DNA of 64,000 bases from assembly GCF_000219625.1 (NCBI RefSeq), contig NC_018214.1, forward strand, positions 1,736,001 through 1,800,000. The letters are read 5' to 3'. Shown in pieces: positions 1 to 9,185 of the stretch. This stretch comes from Zymoseptoria tritici IPO323 (taxonomy: Eukaryota > Ascomycota > Dothideomycetes > Mycosphaerellales > Mycosphaerellaceae). Numbering within the stretch: position 1 is the first letter of the stretch; every line of letters starts with the position of its first letter. The notes under the pieces are model-generated. The model had not been told where the DNA came from. It searched no databases and saw only the letters and a program-made list of their open reading frames with translations. A program made the position numbers and the translations under genes.

Positions 1-1310
1 TGGTTACTTTGACATAGATCGGGTCGTTGTATTTACAGAAGAATACTCGAATGTCGTTCCGGAGGACTTCCGGCCGACGCTGGAGGATGAGGAGGGCGTT
101 TCGAAGGGCGAGGTATTGGATTTCCGGTCCTTTGCTGAGAAGAGTGACGAGCGGCGGACTCAGCTTAGCGCAGAGGCCGGCGATTGCTCGATCAGAATCG
201 ATGTAATTCATGAGGTATAGCATGACGCGGATGCAGGTCAGGACGACGGCGGAGTTGGTGTGTGACAGACGCGGAGCTATTCTGTCGGCCAGGAGTTGGG
301 CTTCTTGGGTGTCTTGAGGAACGTATGAGGTAAGAGCCTCGAGAATATATGTTTGGCCCCACCTGTCAGGTATCAGCATGGTGCAGTGTTATGTGTCTTG
401 CAGTACTCACTCAGAGCAGTCTGGCAATATTTGAACAATCTTGCTTGCATTTGCGTAATCGATGGTGAGCTTGATGCTCTCGCTCCGTTCCCAAATATCC
501 ATCAGCGCTGCAAGAGCGGAAGAAACAACAGTGGGATTCTCATCTCGAAGCATCGAATTGAGTCTATCAATAAGATCGCTTCGTTCGACCAACTGCTTGT
601 CGTGATCGTAGACTTTTGCGACTGTAAATGCTGCTGTTTTCCGTACGTATGGATCCAGATCTTTGAGTAAATGCTTCAGGGGATCGATAGTTGCCTCCAC
701 AAACTGGCGTACGTGAATGTACGAGAGCGTGCGAAGGGCAAGCGCGCGCATGAGAGGATTGTTGTCCTCAAGGTCCTGTCCATAATATCAGCATGGGTCA
801 GGAGCCCTGTGGAGAACACACGTACCGCTATTAGTATAGGGAGTGCCTTCAAGGCAATTTCTGGCTTCATTCGCGCATAGTTGACCAAGTATAGGAAACA
901 CCTGATCGAGCTTCAGCATTGCCCTTTGGCCACGACTGTCCGCACCTATTCCGTTGCCCCGTGCCTAACTCTTACTCACATCTTCTTGATCTCCAGGTTC
1001 TGAATCCCCATACAACCAACGATGTCCGGAAAGAGCGCAATCATGTCGTTGTTGCTCATCGTCATGTTGGCCACGATCTTCTTCAACGCTATGCGCTTCG
1101 TCATGAAGCTCTTGTCCTTCTTGCCGCCAGTGGAATTGAGCTCCAACTTGAGCTCGGCGACCTTGCCCTGTGGATCGCACGCATTGTGAGCCAATGCCGT
1201 GGCTTTGTTTTCTGAATGAATGTAGGACATGCTGTCCGGTATGCAGATTGTCGAGGTGGTGGACGTACCCTGGCGAAGAACTTCGCATCTTGTCCGGTTG
1301 AAGAACTCAT
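1..1310 (-). CDS. apl1: AP-2 adaptor complex beta subunit (beta-adaptin), N-terminal part, runs off the window
   Basis: Beta large chain of a clathrin adaptor, which binds cargo and clathrin at the plasma membrane. Exons on the minus strand, all with GT-AG borders and matching phase: 1310-1269 (ATG), 1167-980, 901-826, 775-411, 362 to beyond the window edge. The short first exon encodes MSSSTGQDAKFFAR, and the next begins GKVAELKLELNS. Recognisable adaptin N-trunk (HEAT-like) stretches include IALKKIVANMTMSNNDM, LVNYARMKPEIALKALPIL, MRALALRTLSYIHV and DPYVRKTAAF. The phrases FFARGKVAEL and ALKKIVANMT resemble yeast Apl1 (AP-2) more than the AP-1 beta chain, hence the symbol. The C-terminal half of the trunk, the hinge and the ear lie outside the window. 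The gene diverges from EMC4 across about 380 bp. AP-1 beta remains the alternative name. Confidence 0.88.
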
Positions 1311-1692
1311 ACTGGCTCGCTGCCCAGCGGCCGTTTGTATCACCTAGCTTTTGCTTTCCTGCATGGACTGTTCGTGTATGCGCGTGGGGGGTTCCTGGTC
1401 TGGGTGGCTTGCGGGGCGGATCGCTGTTATATGGGTGGGCTGTTTCGGATTGGAGCCTGCTCCGGTCTACAGACAGAACACACTTCAATGAACAGATTCG
1501 TAAAGGGGGTAATGCGCGTAGAGGTGGTGGTCGTGATCCAATATCTATCTTCAACAGTGAGGTCTCCCGGCGTTAAGCTCCTTGAACTTCGGAAGCTCCG
1601 TCTGGCGAAGTCGCGAAGTCTTCTTGGCATGGGCGTTGCGACAACGTCGACCTGAATGTACCATCACCATCACCAACACACCTATCAGCCCC
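1311..1692. promoter_or_regulatory. shared divergent promoter region of the AP-2 beta and EMC4 genes
   Basis: The 382 bp between the start codons of two head-to-head genes must hold both promoters and 5' leaders. The EMC4-proximal end is rich in CA/CC just before the ATG, as is common for fungal leaders. No TATA box or named operator stands out. Confidence 0.4.
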
Positions 1693-2313
1693 ATGGCCTC
1701 GCAGAACTCTCCCCCACCGCCGCCGCAATGGCTGGTCGATCTCAACGCCGCGCCGCTCGCGAAATCGAAGTCCCTCAAGCTCGCGGATCCGCCTGGATTC
1801 ACATCTTCAGAAGTCGTCAAATCCTCCAACAAGTCGAACAAAACCGCCGTAACCGCCCGCAAACCGCCCACGCCCGAACAGATGGACACTTTGAAATTGA
1901 AAAAGGCATGGGAAATTGCGCTTGCGCCAGCCAAACAGCTGCCGATGAGCGCCATTGGCATGTACATGTCAGGGAACAGCCTGCAGATATTCAGCATCAT
2001 GATGGTCTTCATGCTGTTCAAAGGACCGATATTGGCGGTGATTGGGATTCAAGGCACATTTCAGAGACTGGAGAGCGATGGCATTAAACAGCAGATGATC
2101 ATGGTCAAACTGGCGTTCGTTGGATGCAACATGCTAGCGCTGGCCTTGGGCATCTGGAAAGTGAACGGGATGGGATTACTACCGTGAGTATTTGCTGTTG
2201 TATATCGGGCTTCAGCTCTCAATTGACACTCGAACAGGACAACAAGATCAGACTGGCTGGCGTGGGAGTCGCCGAGGGAAGCGATCGAGCGAGCCTACTT
2301 TGTGCCTTCATGA
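1693..2313 (+). CDS. EMC4: ER membrane protein complex subunit 4 (EMC4)
   Basis: Subunit of the ER membrane complex, the insertase for tail-anchored and multipass membrane proteins. Exons 1693-2183 and 2238-2313 (GTGAGT...ACAG intron of 54 nt) give 188 residues, typical for fungal EMC4 (DUF1077). It starts MASQNSPPPPPQWLVDLNAA. A linker follows, then the conserved stretch KKAWEIALAPAKQLPMSAIG, then MYMSGNSLQIFSIMMVFMLF. Two hydrophobic segments follow, at roughly residues 95-118 and 138-160. After the intron the protein ends SDWLAWESPREAIERAYF plus three residues, the usual EMC4 tail. The ATG at 1693 is chosen because it gives the family N-terminus; the open frame extends further upstream without similarity. 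Confidence 0.95.
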
Positions 2314-2509
2314 CGATAGACCACAGTATACTATGACTACGGCACACGACTACCAATACATGGTGTGAAGAATCTGATTCCGCCCCAGGTTGATGTAGTC
2401 TCCCGACTGATGTATCGAGAGCAAGGGGTCACATTTCTTTGCTGATCGGCTTGTCCTAGGTTTCAGGAGGGTGACGACTACGCAAACTGAGGTTCTTCCA
2501 GACGGACCA

Positions 2510-2730
2510 TACCTCCATAATTTCGCTCAAACTGCACTGCATGTGTCTAACTCTGTGGGCTTAGACTGTGCGATCTGCGCTAGGGAACGGAAATACAGTT
2601 CGAGGAAGATGTGTGTCTTCGAGAGTGATGAAAGCAACGACAAAACTTTCGTGCTTCGAGCTCACACGATACCGACCGAGCTACTGGAGTCCGGGTTGAG
2701 TAGTGCGGGTTAAGCGGAGCTACGGAGGTA
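2510..2730 (+). mobile_element. MITE-like element 1, TA-flanked, TIR CCTCC...
   Basis: The stretch begins TACCTCCATAATTTCGCTCA at 2510 and ends with the imperfect reverse complement: 5'-TACCTCCGTAGCTCCGCTTA read from 2730 leftwards. The terminal inverted repeats are about 27 bp and a TA dinucleotide sits at each edge, as expected for a Tc1/mariner-type target duplication. It is 221 bp including both TAs. The interior (GCATGTGTCTAACTCTGTGG and onward) matches the reverse complement of the element at 2842-3024, so these are two copies of one family in opposite orientation. No coding capacity. Confidence 0.7.
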
Positions 2731-2841
2731 TCTGGTCAATGCCTGCTGCAGATCGGTGAGTTAGCAGGAATGTGTTTTGCTTTGCTCCTCCGTCAAATCG
2801 CCCTCCCATCATCACCTGGCCGCACATACAGGCCTGGCTAC

Positions 2842-3024
2842 TACCTCCGTGGCTCCGCTCAAACCGCACCACGTAGCTTGGACTATATTGGCTCGGAGGT
2901 ACAGTGTGTGTAGGAGAACACCTTGGATTTAACTTTCGTTCTCTGGCGCAAACGATACACACCAAGCCACTAGAGTCTGACACATGCGGTCGAGGGGTGC
3001 AATTTGAGCGGGATCACGGAGGTA
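2842..3024 (-). mobile_element. MITE-like element 2, same family, opposite orientation
   Basis: It begins TACCTCCGTGGCTCCGCTCA at 2842 and ends, read from 3024 leftwards, TACCTCCGTGATCCCGCTCA. At 183 bp it is shorter than its neighbour copy. Its interior, read on the minus strand, carries GCATGTGTCAGACTC and TGCGCCAGAGAACG, matching GCATGTGTCTAACTC and TGCGCTAGGGAACG of the first copy. TA dinucleotides flank both ends. Confidence 0.7.
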
Positions 3025-3603
3025 AGACACCACCGAGGACCAACCAACAAATATTCAGGATCCGCCAGGAGGTTGAGCGCGCCTGGGCCGATGAAGCTTC
3101 GGCGAGATACAGGAGTATCGAGGTGGTTGAACGGCAAAGCGGCCGTATACTGGAACATGTTCAAGAGATACTGAAGAAGACACGTCTTCCTTCGGCACAC
3201 GAGATACCGAGACTCTGCCTGGAGAGAACTGCGAGTAGGCGGAATGCCTATTGCAGAAGAGGTCAACAACGACCTGAAAAGACCTTAGCGCATGTCCCCT
3301 TCAAGCAGTCTTTGGACTGGACATCAATTGGGCATCCACGGCCGACAAAGTCGGATTCCGAAGCAGCGATGCGCTATCAAAATCGTATACTTACAGGGTG
3401 CTCGTTCGCGAGTAACTTGCCCGGGCCATTGACCCCATACACCATCGAGAGCCATGTCGCGGAGTGGGAAGCTGAATGGCTGAAACGGTGCACCATTGAC
3501 CAGCAATCTTATTCATGCTAACGAAGCCGAATGCTTCGATGGTCTGGAAAACGCGAGCCTTGAACAGTGGCTTTGCGCTCCACTCATCTGCTACGGGCGC
3601 CCA

Positions 3604-4505
3604 TCACAACAACGCTTTTGACGATGCAAACTGCCCCAGGAATGGCACCACTGCCTGCATGAAGGCCTTTGGCTGGTCTATATTCACCGCATGTCCAGCC
3701 CCAGGGACCACTACTTTCTTTGCTCCGGGAATCTTCTTGGCCATATACTCAGAAGCCACCAAGAATGGCTTATCCTCCGCTCCAACTACTACCAAAGAAG
3801 GCACCTCGACCCTGACTAAACTCTCAATAATCGTCGAATCTCGCTGTGTCAGCATGCCTCTTGCGGCTAATGCAAGTCCCTCGGCATTCCGATGCGAAGC
3901 CCGACTCCTCTCTGGACTCTGTCGATGCAACGCTTTCAAGCCGTCTTTCTCCAGTTCCTCGGCAGTCTTGATCGCGGTCCTATTCCACTCTTCCCTCGCG
4001 GAGTCCTTCTTGAACCCAGGTCCGGTATCGATGATCAGCAGTGCGCAGACTCGTTTTGGGTAAGAGCGATAGAAGGCGAGACTCATGTAACCGCCTAAGG
4101 AGAGACCGCCGACAATGGCCTTGGTGTCGGGCGTGCAGTTCGCATCGAGAATCAGGCCGATGTCTTCAACGGTGTGTGCTTCGCTGTAGGCGGATGGGTC
4201 CGAAGGATAGCCCGACTTACCGTGGCCTCTCATGTCCCTATCGCACTGTGGTTGGTATCTCTTGCTCCTGAGAAGGTGGGCTGGTATGCTTGCTTACCAT
4301 ACAATCAATCTGAAACGCTTTGAGAGTGGTTCGATCTGCCCGCCCCACATTGAAGAGTCTGCAGAATAGCCATGGGTGAGAATCAATGGCGTCCCTTCGC
4401 CGTGGACCTCATAGTACCTGATGCCTTGTCAGCTGCCCCTCGGTTCGACAAGTACCGATCATGCAGCACCTACAGACGAACGCCTGCTCTGTTGATGAAT
4501 GGCAT
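3604..4505 (-). CDS. alpha/beta-hydrolase fold protein
   Basis: Small serine hydrolase of unknown substrate. Exons 4505-4474, 4417-4298 and 4237-3604 (GT-AG introns of 56 and 60 nt) give 261 residues starting MPFINRAGVRLYYEVHGEGT. Fold hallmarks in order: oxyanion-loop HGYSADSSMW (about 26-35), DMRGHGKS (52-59), nucleophile elbow GGLSLGG with Ser97, acid in VVGAEDKPF with Asp206, and GAGHAVN with His233. It closely resembles short epoxide-hydrolase or haloperoxidase-like esterases without a large cap. There is no signal peptide, so a cytosolic protein is expected. It is divergently arranged with the permease gene (505 bp between starts). The exact reaction cannot be read from sequence. Confidence 0.9.
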
Positions 4506-5010
4506 TGCTCGTTTCTCGCAGTATCGATGCTTGGGCTAGAACGGTACAGTTTGGGCTTCGCGACGCCGAGCTCACCTCTACGACCAAAGGCGGAGCCGAT
4601 AGCTCGGAGAGCTTGGTGCATTCCGAGAACCTAGGCTGCAGCGGCAGCTCTACGATCTGCAACATTAGAGCTTGAGACGCTGCTTGGCTGCTTCTTGTAC
4701 GACGATCTCGTCGAAGTCACCTTCCATATACGATGGTTTTGCATCCTTCGACATCTTCAGCATGTTCCCTGCCATCACCCATTCACTCACCCGCAAGATG
4801 TGCGCTAGACACTACAACAGAAAAGATCTTCATGGCGTTGCAGCCATATGCGCCTCGTCCTGAGCTTCGACGGAGGGACATGTGCGGCTGAAATGAATCG
4901 TCCGGTGCAACGATAAAGGAGCGTTTCTGCACTCCAACAGACTATCGCTTACTCCAGTTCGGAAGTATCGTGCTGTCTCGTTCAAAAACCACAGTGACGC
5001 TGCCATCAAG
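4506..5010. promoter_or_regulatory. divergent intergenic region between hydrolase and permease genes
   Basis: 505 bp between two head-to-head start codons; it must carry both promoters. No clear binding site or small gene is visible. Confidence 0.35.
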
Positions 5011-6850
5011 ATGCCAGCCATGGACGACAAGATGGTCGCAGTTCAAGAGATCCAAGGTCACGATGGCAAGGTCGCAGACGATGCGCATCTGCTAGGAGCA
5101 TTGGGATTATAAGTGAGCATGTCTCGTTCCCAGGATCACCTTCGCGGCAGATTAAACACAAAACTGATGGCAAGTCTCTTGCAACAGACAGGAATTCAAG
5201 AGGTACGGAGTAGTCAACCATACCGCAAGTAGCGCCTCGAGTCTAACGACAACCACCTCCAGAGACTTCACTCTTCTTGAGTCCTTCGCTGTCGCTTTCT
5301 CCGTCCTCGGTCTCCTCCCATCCATTGCCTCTACCATCTCGTTCAGTCTTGGTTATGCAGGCATTGCAGGCACAGTCTGGGGATGGCTGATTGCGACCAT
5401 TATGATTCAATTTACCGCGCTGAGCATGGCAGAACTGTGTTCTAGCATGCCGACTGTAGGAGGACTACACTACGCCGCCGCGATGTTGGCCCCAGAGGGT
5501 TGGGGACCGGCATGCAGCTGGTTCGTGGGATGGTCTAACATCTTCGGCTACTTGACCGCGCCATGCTCGTTGAATTACGCTTTGGGTATGGTCTCACGTG
5601 GCATCACCATCTGCACTCAATCTAGAGTGGTCACTGACCGCAATACCAGCCTCGATGATCCTGACCTGCGGCTCCATCGCTCATCCATCCTACGTACCCA
5701 CGAATTGGCACATCTACCTCCTCTTCCTCCTGCTCCTTACCATCGAGGGTCTCGTCGCAATGCAATCGACCAGATTCATCGGCAGATTCAACATCTTCGG
5801 CACAGTCTTCAATCTTCTCATCGTCATCATTTTCGTCATCTGGTTCCCGCTCGGTTCCATCAACATACCGAAGACCAACAGCTCTCACGACGTCTGGACC
5901 AATTTCACCAATGGTACTGCCTGGCCTACCCCATGGGCGACCATAATGGGCTTCCTCACTGCTGCGTATACCCTAGCAGGTTTCGACGCTCCTGTACACC
6001 TCGCAGAAGAATGCAGCAACTCAGCCATCGCCAGCCCGCGAGCGATCGTCATGGCCGCACAGTCGGGCTTGTATCTCGGCTGGGCCATTATCCTGGTCAT
6101 CGCATACACAGTCAAGGACATTCCCGATGTCGTAAGTGGACAATACGGTCAACCGTTTGCCAGCCTGTGTCTGCAAGTCCTCGGATCAAAAGCTAGTCTC
6201 GCCTTGATCTGCCTCTCCATCATCGCGCAGTTCTCCGTGGCTACTGGATGTGCCATCACTGCGACGAGGGTCTTGTTTGCATTCTCGAGAGATGGTGCGC
6301 TGCCCGGTTCAAGCTGGTGGGCGAAGATCGACTGTCGGACGAAGACTCCTGTCAATGCTACTTGGTTGGTGGTGGCGCTCGCGGCGGTATTGGGTCTGTT
6401 GATGTTCGCCGGGCCGATCACGATTGGAGCCGTGTTCACAATGGGCAAGTTTACTTCTCCTTAAATCCTGAATCTCTACAACTAACGCACACTTCTCCAA
6501 CAACAGGCGCCATCGCACAATACACCTCCTTCACAGCACCCGTCATTCTCAAGCTTCTCTTTGGCCGCAAGCGTTTCGTGCGCGGACCCTGGCATCTGGG
6601 GATCTTCTCCATCCCGATCAATATCGCCGCAGTTTCATTCTGGCTCATCCTACTTCCTGCATTTTGTTTCCCTGCTGTTGCACTTCCGGACTTGACGCTG
6701 CAGACCATGAATTGGACATGCTTGATCTACTTTGGTCCGATGGGGTTGGTAATGACTTGGTATGCGGTCAGTGCTAGAAAGTGGTTCGTGGGTCCGAAGG
6801 CGAATGTGCGGCAGGGCGAAGATAGAGGCACAGAGGAGAAGCAGTCGTAG
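5011..6850 (+). CDS. amino acid/GABA/choline-type permease (APC superfamily), with an apparent +1 frameshift in exon 1
   Basis: Multi-span proton-coupled importer of the fungal APC family. Modelled exons: 5011-5112, 5188-5202 (15-nt micro-exon), 5263-5585, 5650-6444 and 6507-6850. Family landmarks are QEFKRDFTLLESFAVAFSVL after the micro-exon, STISFSLGYAGIAGTVWGW, SMAELCSSMPTVGGLHY, GFDAPVHLAEE and FAFSRDGALPG. The last span ends in a polar tail, GTEEKQS. Oddities: exon 1 reads ALGL then TAA directly before the donor, whereas removing one T of GGATTATAA would give the family's LGYKQE join. This is either a real 1-nt insertion that breaks the gene or a sequence error. The last intron (6445-6506) uses a GC donor (GCAAGT). 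The substrate cannot be assigned from sequence. Confidence 0.82.
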
Positions 6851-9185
6851 GAAGGAATTCAGTGTCATTTGCACAAGGACGTTCGAAGTCACAGAAGGAT
6901 GGAAGGAAGACTGTGGCCGCTTTGAACAGATACTTAGCCCTACTTTTCCTCTCCCAAACAGTGAATGAGCGTTGCTCACCTCGGCCATCTGTTGATGAGA
7001 AAATCGCACAGTGCGGCACCGCAATTGCCTTTCGTCAAACAAGGAACAGATATCCTGACATGCCGAAATCGTGTTCTTGCTTCGAGTCTCTCGCCCAGAC
7101 GTTCAGCGAGCTTTCCGTGTGGCCAAAATTCGTCCCATATATTAGTCTTGTAGTCTCAAGACAAGGTGCTGAGTACTACCTCGATGCACAACATTGAAAT
7201 CTCCTCTCGTAGCCAAATACCGCCGGCCTGGAGCAAGAGCGAAGCGGTGTGTTTTGATAGACGACAAGAGGACAGGAGTGTTCAGGTCTGTGCGATGTGT
7301 CACAATCGACGCTACACGAGGCATTGCGAATGGACACGCACTGACAAGTGCTCTAAACCCTGTGCGACGAAGCACTCTCGAGCACGTGGAGCCGGCAAGT
7401 TCTGAGTGGGGTCCTTGTTTGGGTCAACCGTGGAGAGTGGAGACTCAACACGAGAGCGGGCAAGCCGGGTGGGGATGTTGACGCGAGATGTCTCGTGCGA
7501 TCGAGACCTCGTGGCGATACTATAGAACGTCAGCCACCGCGGGAAAGCGTACTGAAGATCGGAGAGAACATCGTAGCTCGTGTTCGCGCTTCCACGGCAG
7601 GTTTTATATTGAGCGTCACTGTACCATACCCGATCATGGCAGTCCCGGTGCGAGGTGTACAGTCTGCACAGTCTCGCCTGTGCTGCTGTGCGGCCTCGAG
7701 AATCTTGTAAAAAGTCTTGAGACTTGCGCAGTCCTTGCCACACCGGCCGGACCGACAAGCCAAGGCATTCATTGGCGGTGCAGGAAGCTGTGCGACGACA
7801 AAGTCATGCATAAACTCCCACGTCTGCGATCAGTGATCATCTCGCAGAGAGTGCTCCATCGCAGAATGCAGAACAGCTCAGGACGCGATGATCCCTGATT
7901 AATGGCTTCCAGACGTGTTCTAGCACGCGAGCGGCACTCGATCATGCACTGTGACAGCTGCAACTCGCCGGAAAGAGGCGTCGAGCCAGGATCGCAGTGC
8001 GGTGGATGCTCGAAGCGGCAGAGCGGGATGGAGAAGCTCAGCGAGTGGTGTCGTAGGACGACGCACGCCTCCCGTACGGGACATAGGGAGGAAGGACGAT
8101 GCCACCTTGTCGCCGATATCAGCCATGTGCGACTGCTCTCGCGTGGGTGCTTCGTGCGTATCGCTGCTCTAAGCGAGGTGGAGTGCTGTCCGCCGGTCGA
8201 AACGAAGGCAGCACGAGCAGTCTCATGCCTCGTGAGTCGACAGACGTCCGACATCAAGCAGGACGAGCGCGTGCTATGATGACACTGCAATGCAATGAGG
8301 TTTTTGCATGAATCCGGCGGGAAGACGAGGACGTATCGCCGCCTGCAGCTGTCACTGCTGACCCGCGCCTTTCTTCTCCTCTTGATCAGCGTCTCACCTG
8401 CATGCCGTGTGCATTTGGTGTGGGTGCGTTTGCATGAGAAGTGGCGGAGAAGTTGTCCTGTCGTCGCGGTCTGCCGTCGAAATGCCTGATGCGATGACGC
8501 CGGACCATCCACCTCTTTTCAGCCTCGCTTGCGCCGTCTCTGCCCACATCGACATCACCTCACCTCGTCTCCCGAGGCCCTTCTCCCTTGCCGCAGTGGA
8601 TATATCCATCACCTGCAGTCTCCCCCGCGGCGGGTCTTCTCCTCTCCATTGAGTGGCCTCCGAACCTTGCTGGCCACCCCGGTCCCCTGCGCACTGAGCC
8701 GCACTGCTTATCTAGCGCCTTCATTGCGCCGGCGGGAACGACGACCTGTGATTTACGACAGACGTGCTTGCCTTGCTTCCAAACGCAGGTCCCGACCTCA
8801 GTCTTCATCTTTCATCATCACCGGTATACACAACACTCGGTCTATTCTTTGTGCCCTCGTGACTCGCACCGGAACTCGTGTGCAACACCTGTCGGCAACA
8901 TCTGCCCACGCTTTGTGAACCCTGCATGGTCGGCCGCCTGCATGGATTCCCGCCGACTGCCCTGAAGTGCGAAAAGTACGGCTCACTCACTCCAAAGGCG
9001 ACGACTCCTGCGCCGTGGCCGCGGTACATTTGTTCCTGTCGAAATAGCAGCGGGCTGCTCCACCCGACCCAGCGTTCTCGCTGACCGTCTAGACACTTTC
9101 ACGAGACCACAAACACTCCTCTGGCGGACCTTTGGCTGGGTCGTGACAGACTGCGCTCTGCGAAAAGGTGCCGTTGCACAGGGTC
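6851..9185. other. 2.3-kb intergenic region without recognisable gene
   Basis: Many overlapping short open frames occur on both strands, but none has an initiator, splice context and protein features together. The part from about 8,340 on is pyrimidine-rich on the plus strand (runs such as CACCTCACCTCGTCTCCC), typical of a fungal promoter and 5' leader, and probably belongs to the WD40 gene at 9186. A small secreted or RNA gene cannot be excluded. Confidence 0.4.

Larger units (their letters stand above)
2314..3603. other. intergenic stretch holding two MITE-like elements; no gene seen
   Basis: Between EMC4 and the 3' end of the hydrolase I see no ORF with recognisable protein features. The longest open frames run through the two TA-flanked inverted-repeat elements at 2510-2730 and 2842-3024 and are chance frames. 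The remainder (3025-3603) is unremarkable. Confidence 0.5.

Noticed and set aside
2904..3521. 205-residue open frame on the plus strand
   Set aside because: It begins at a non-ATG codon inside MITE-like element 2, and the protein has no family features.
7312..8512. Several long open frames on both strands upstream of the WD40 gene
   Set aside because: They overlap each other on opposite strands, lack splice context and have random-looking composition; best seen as chance frames in a GC-balanced leader or promoter.
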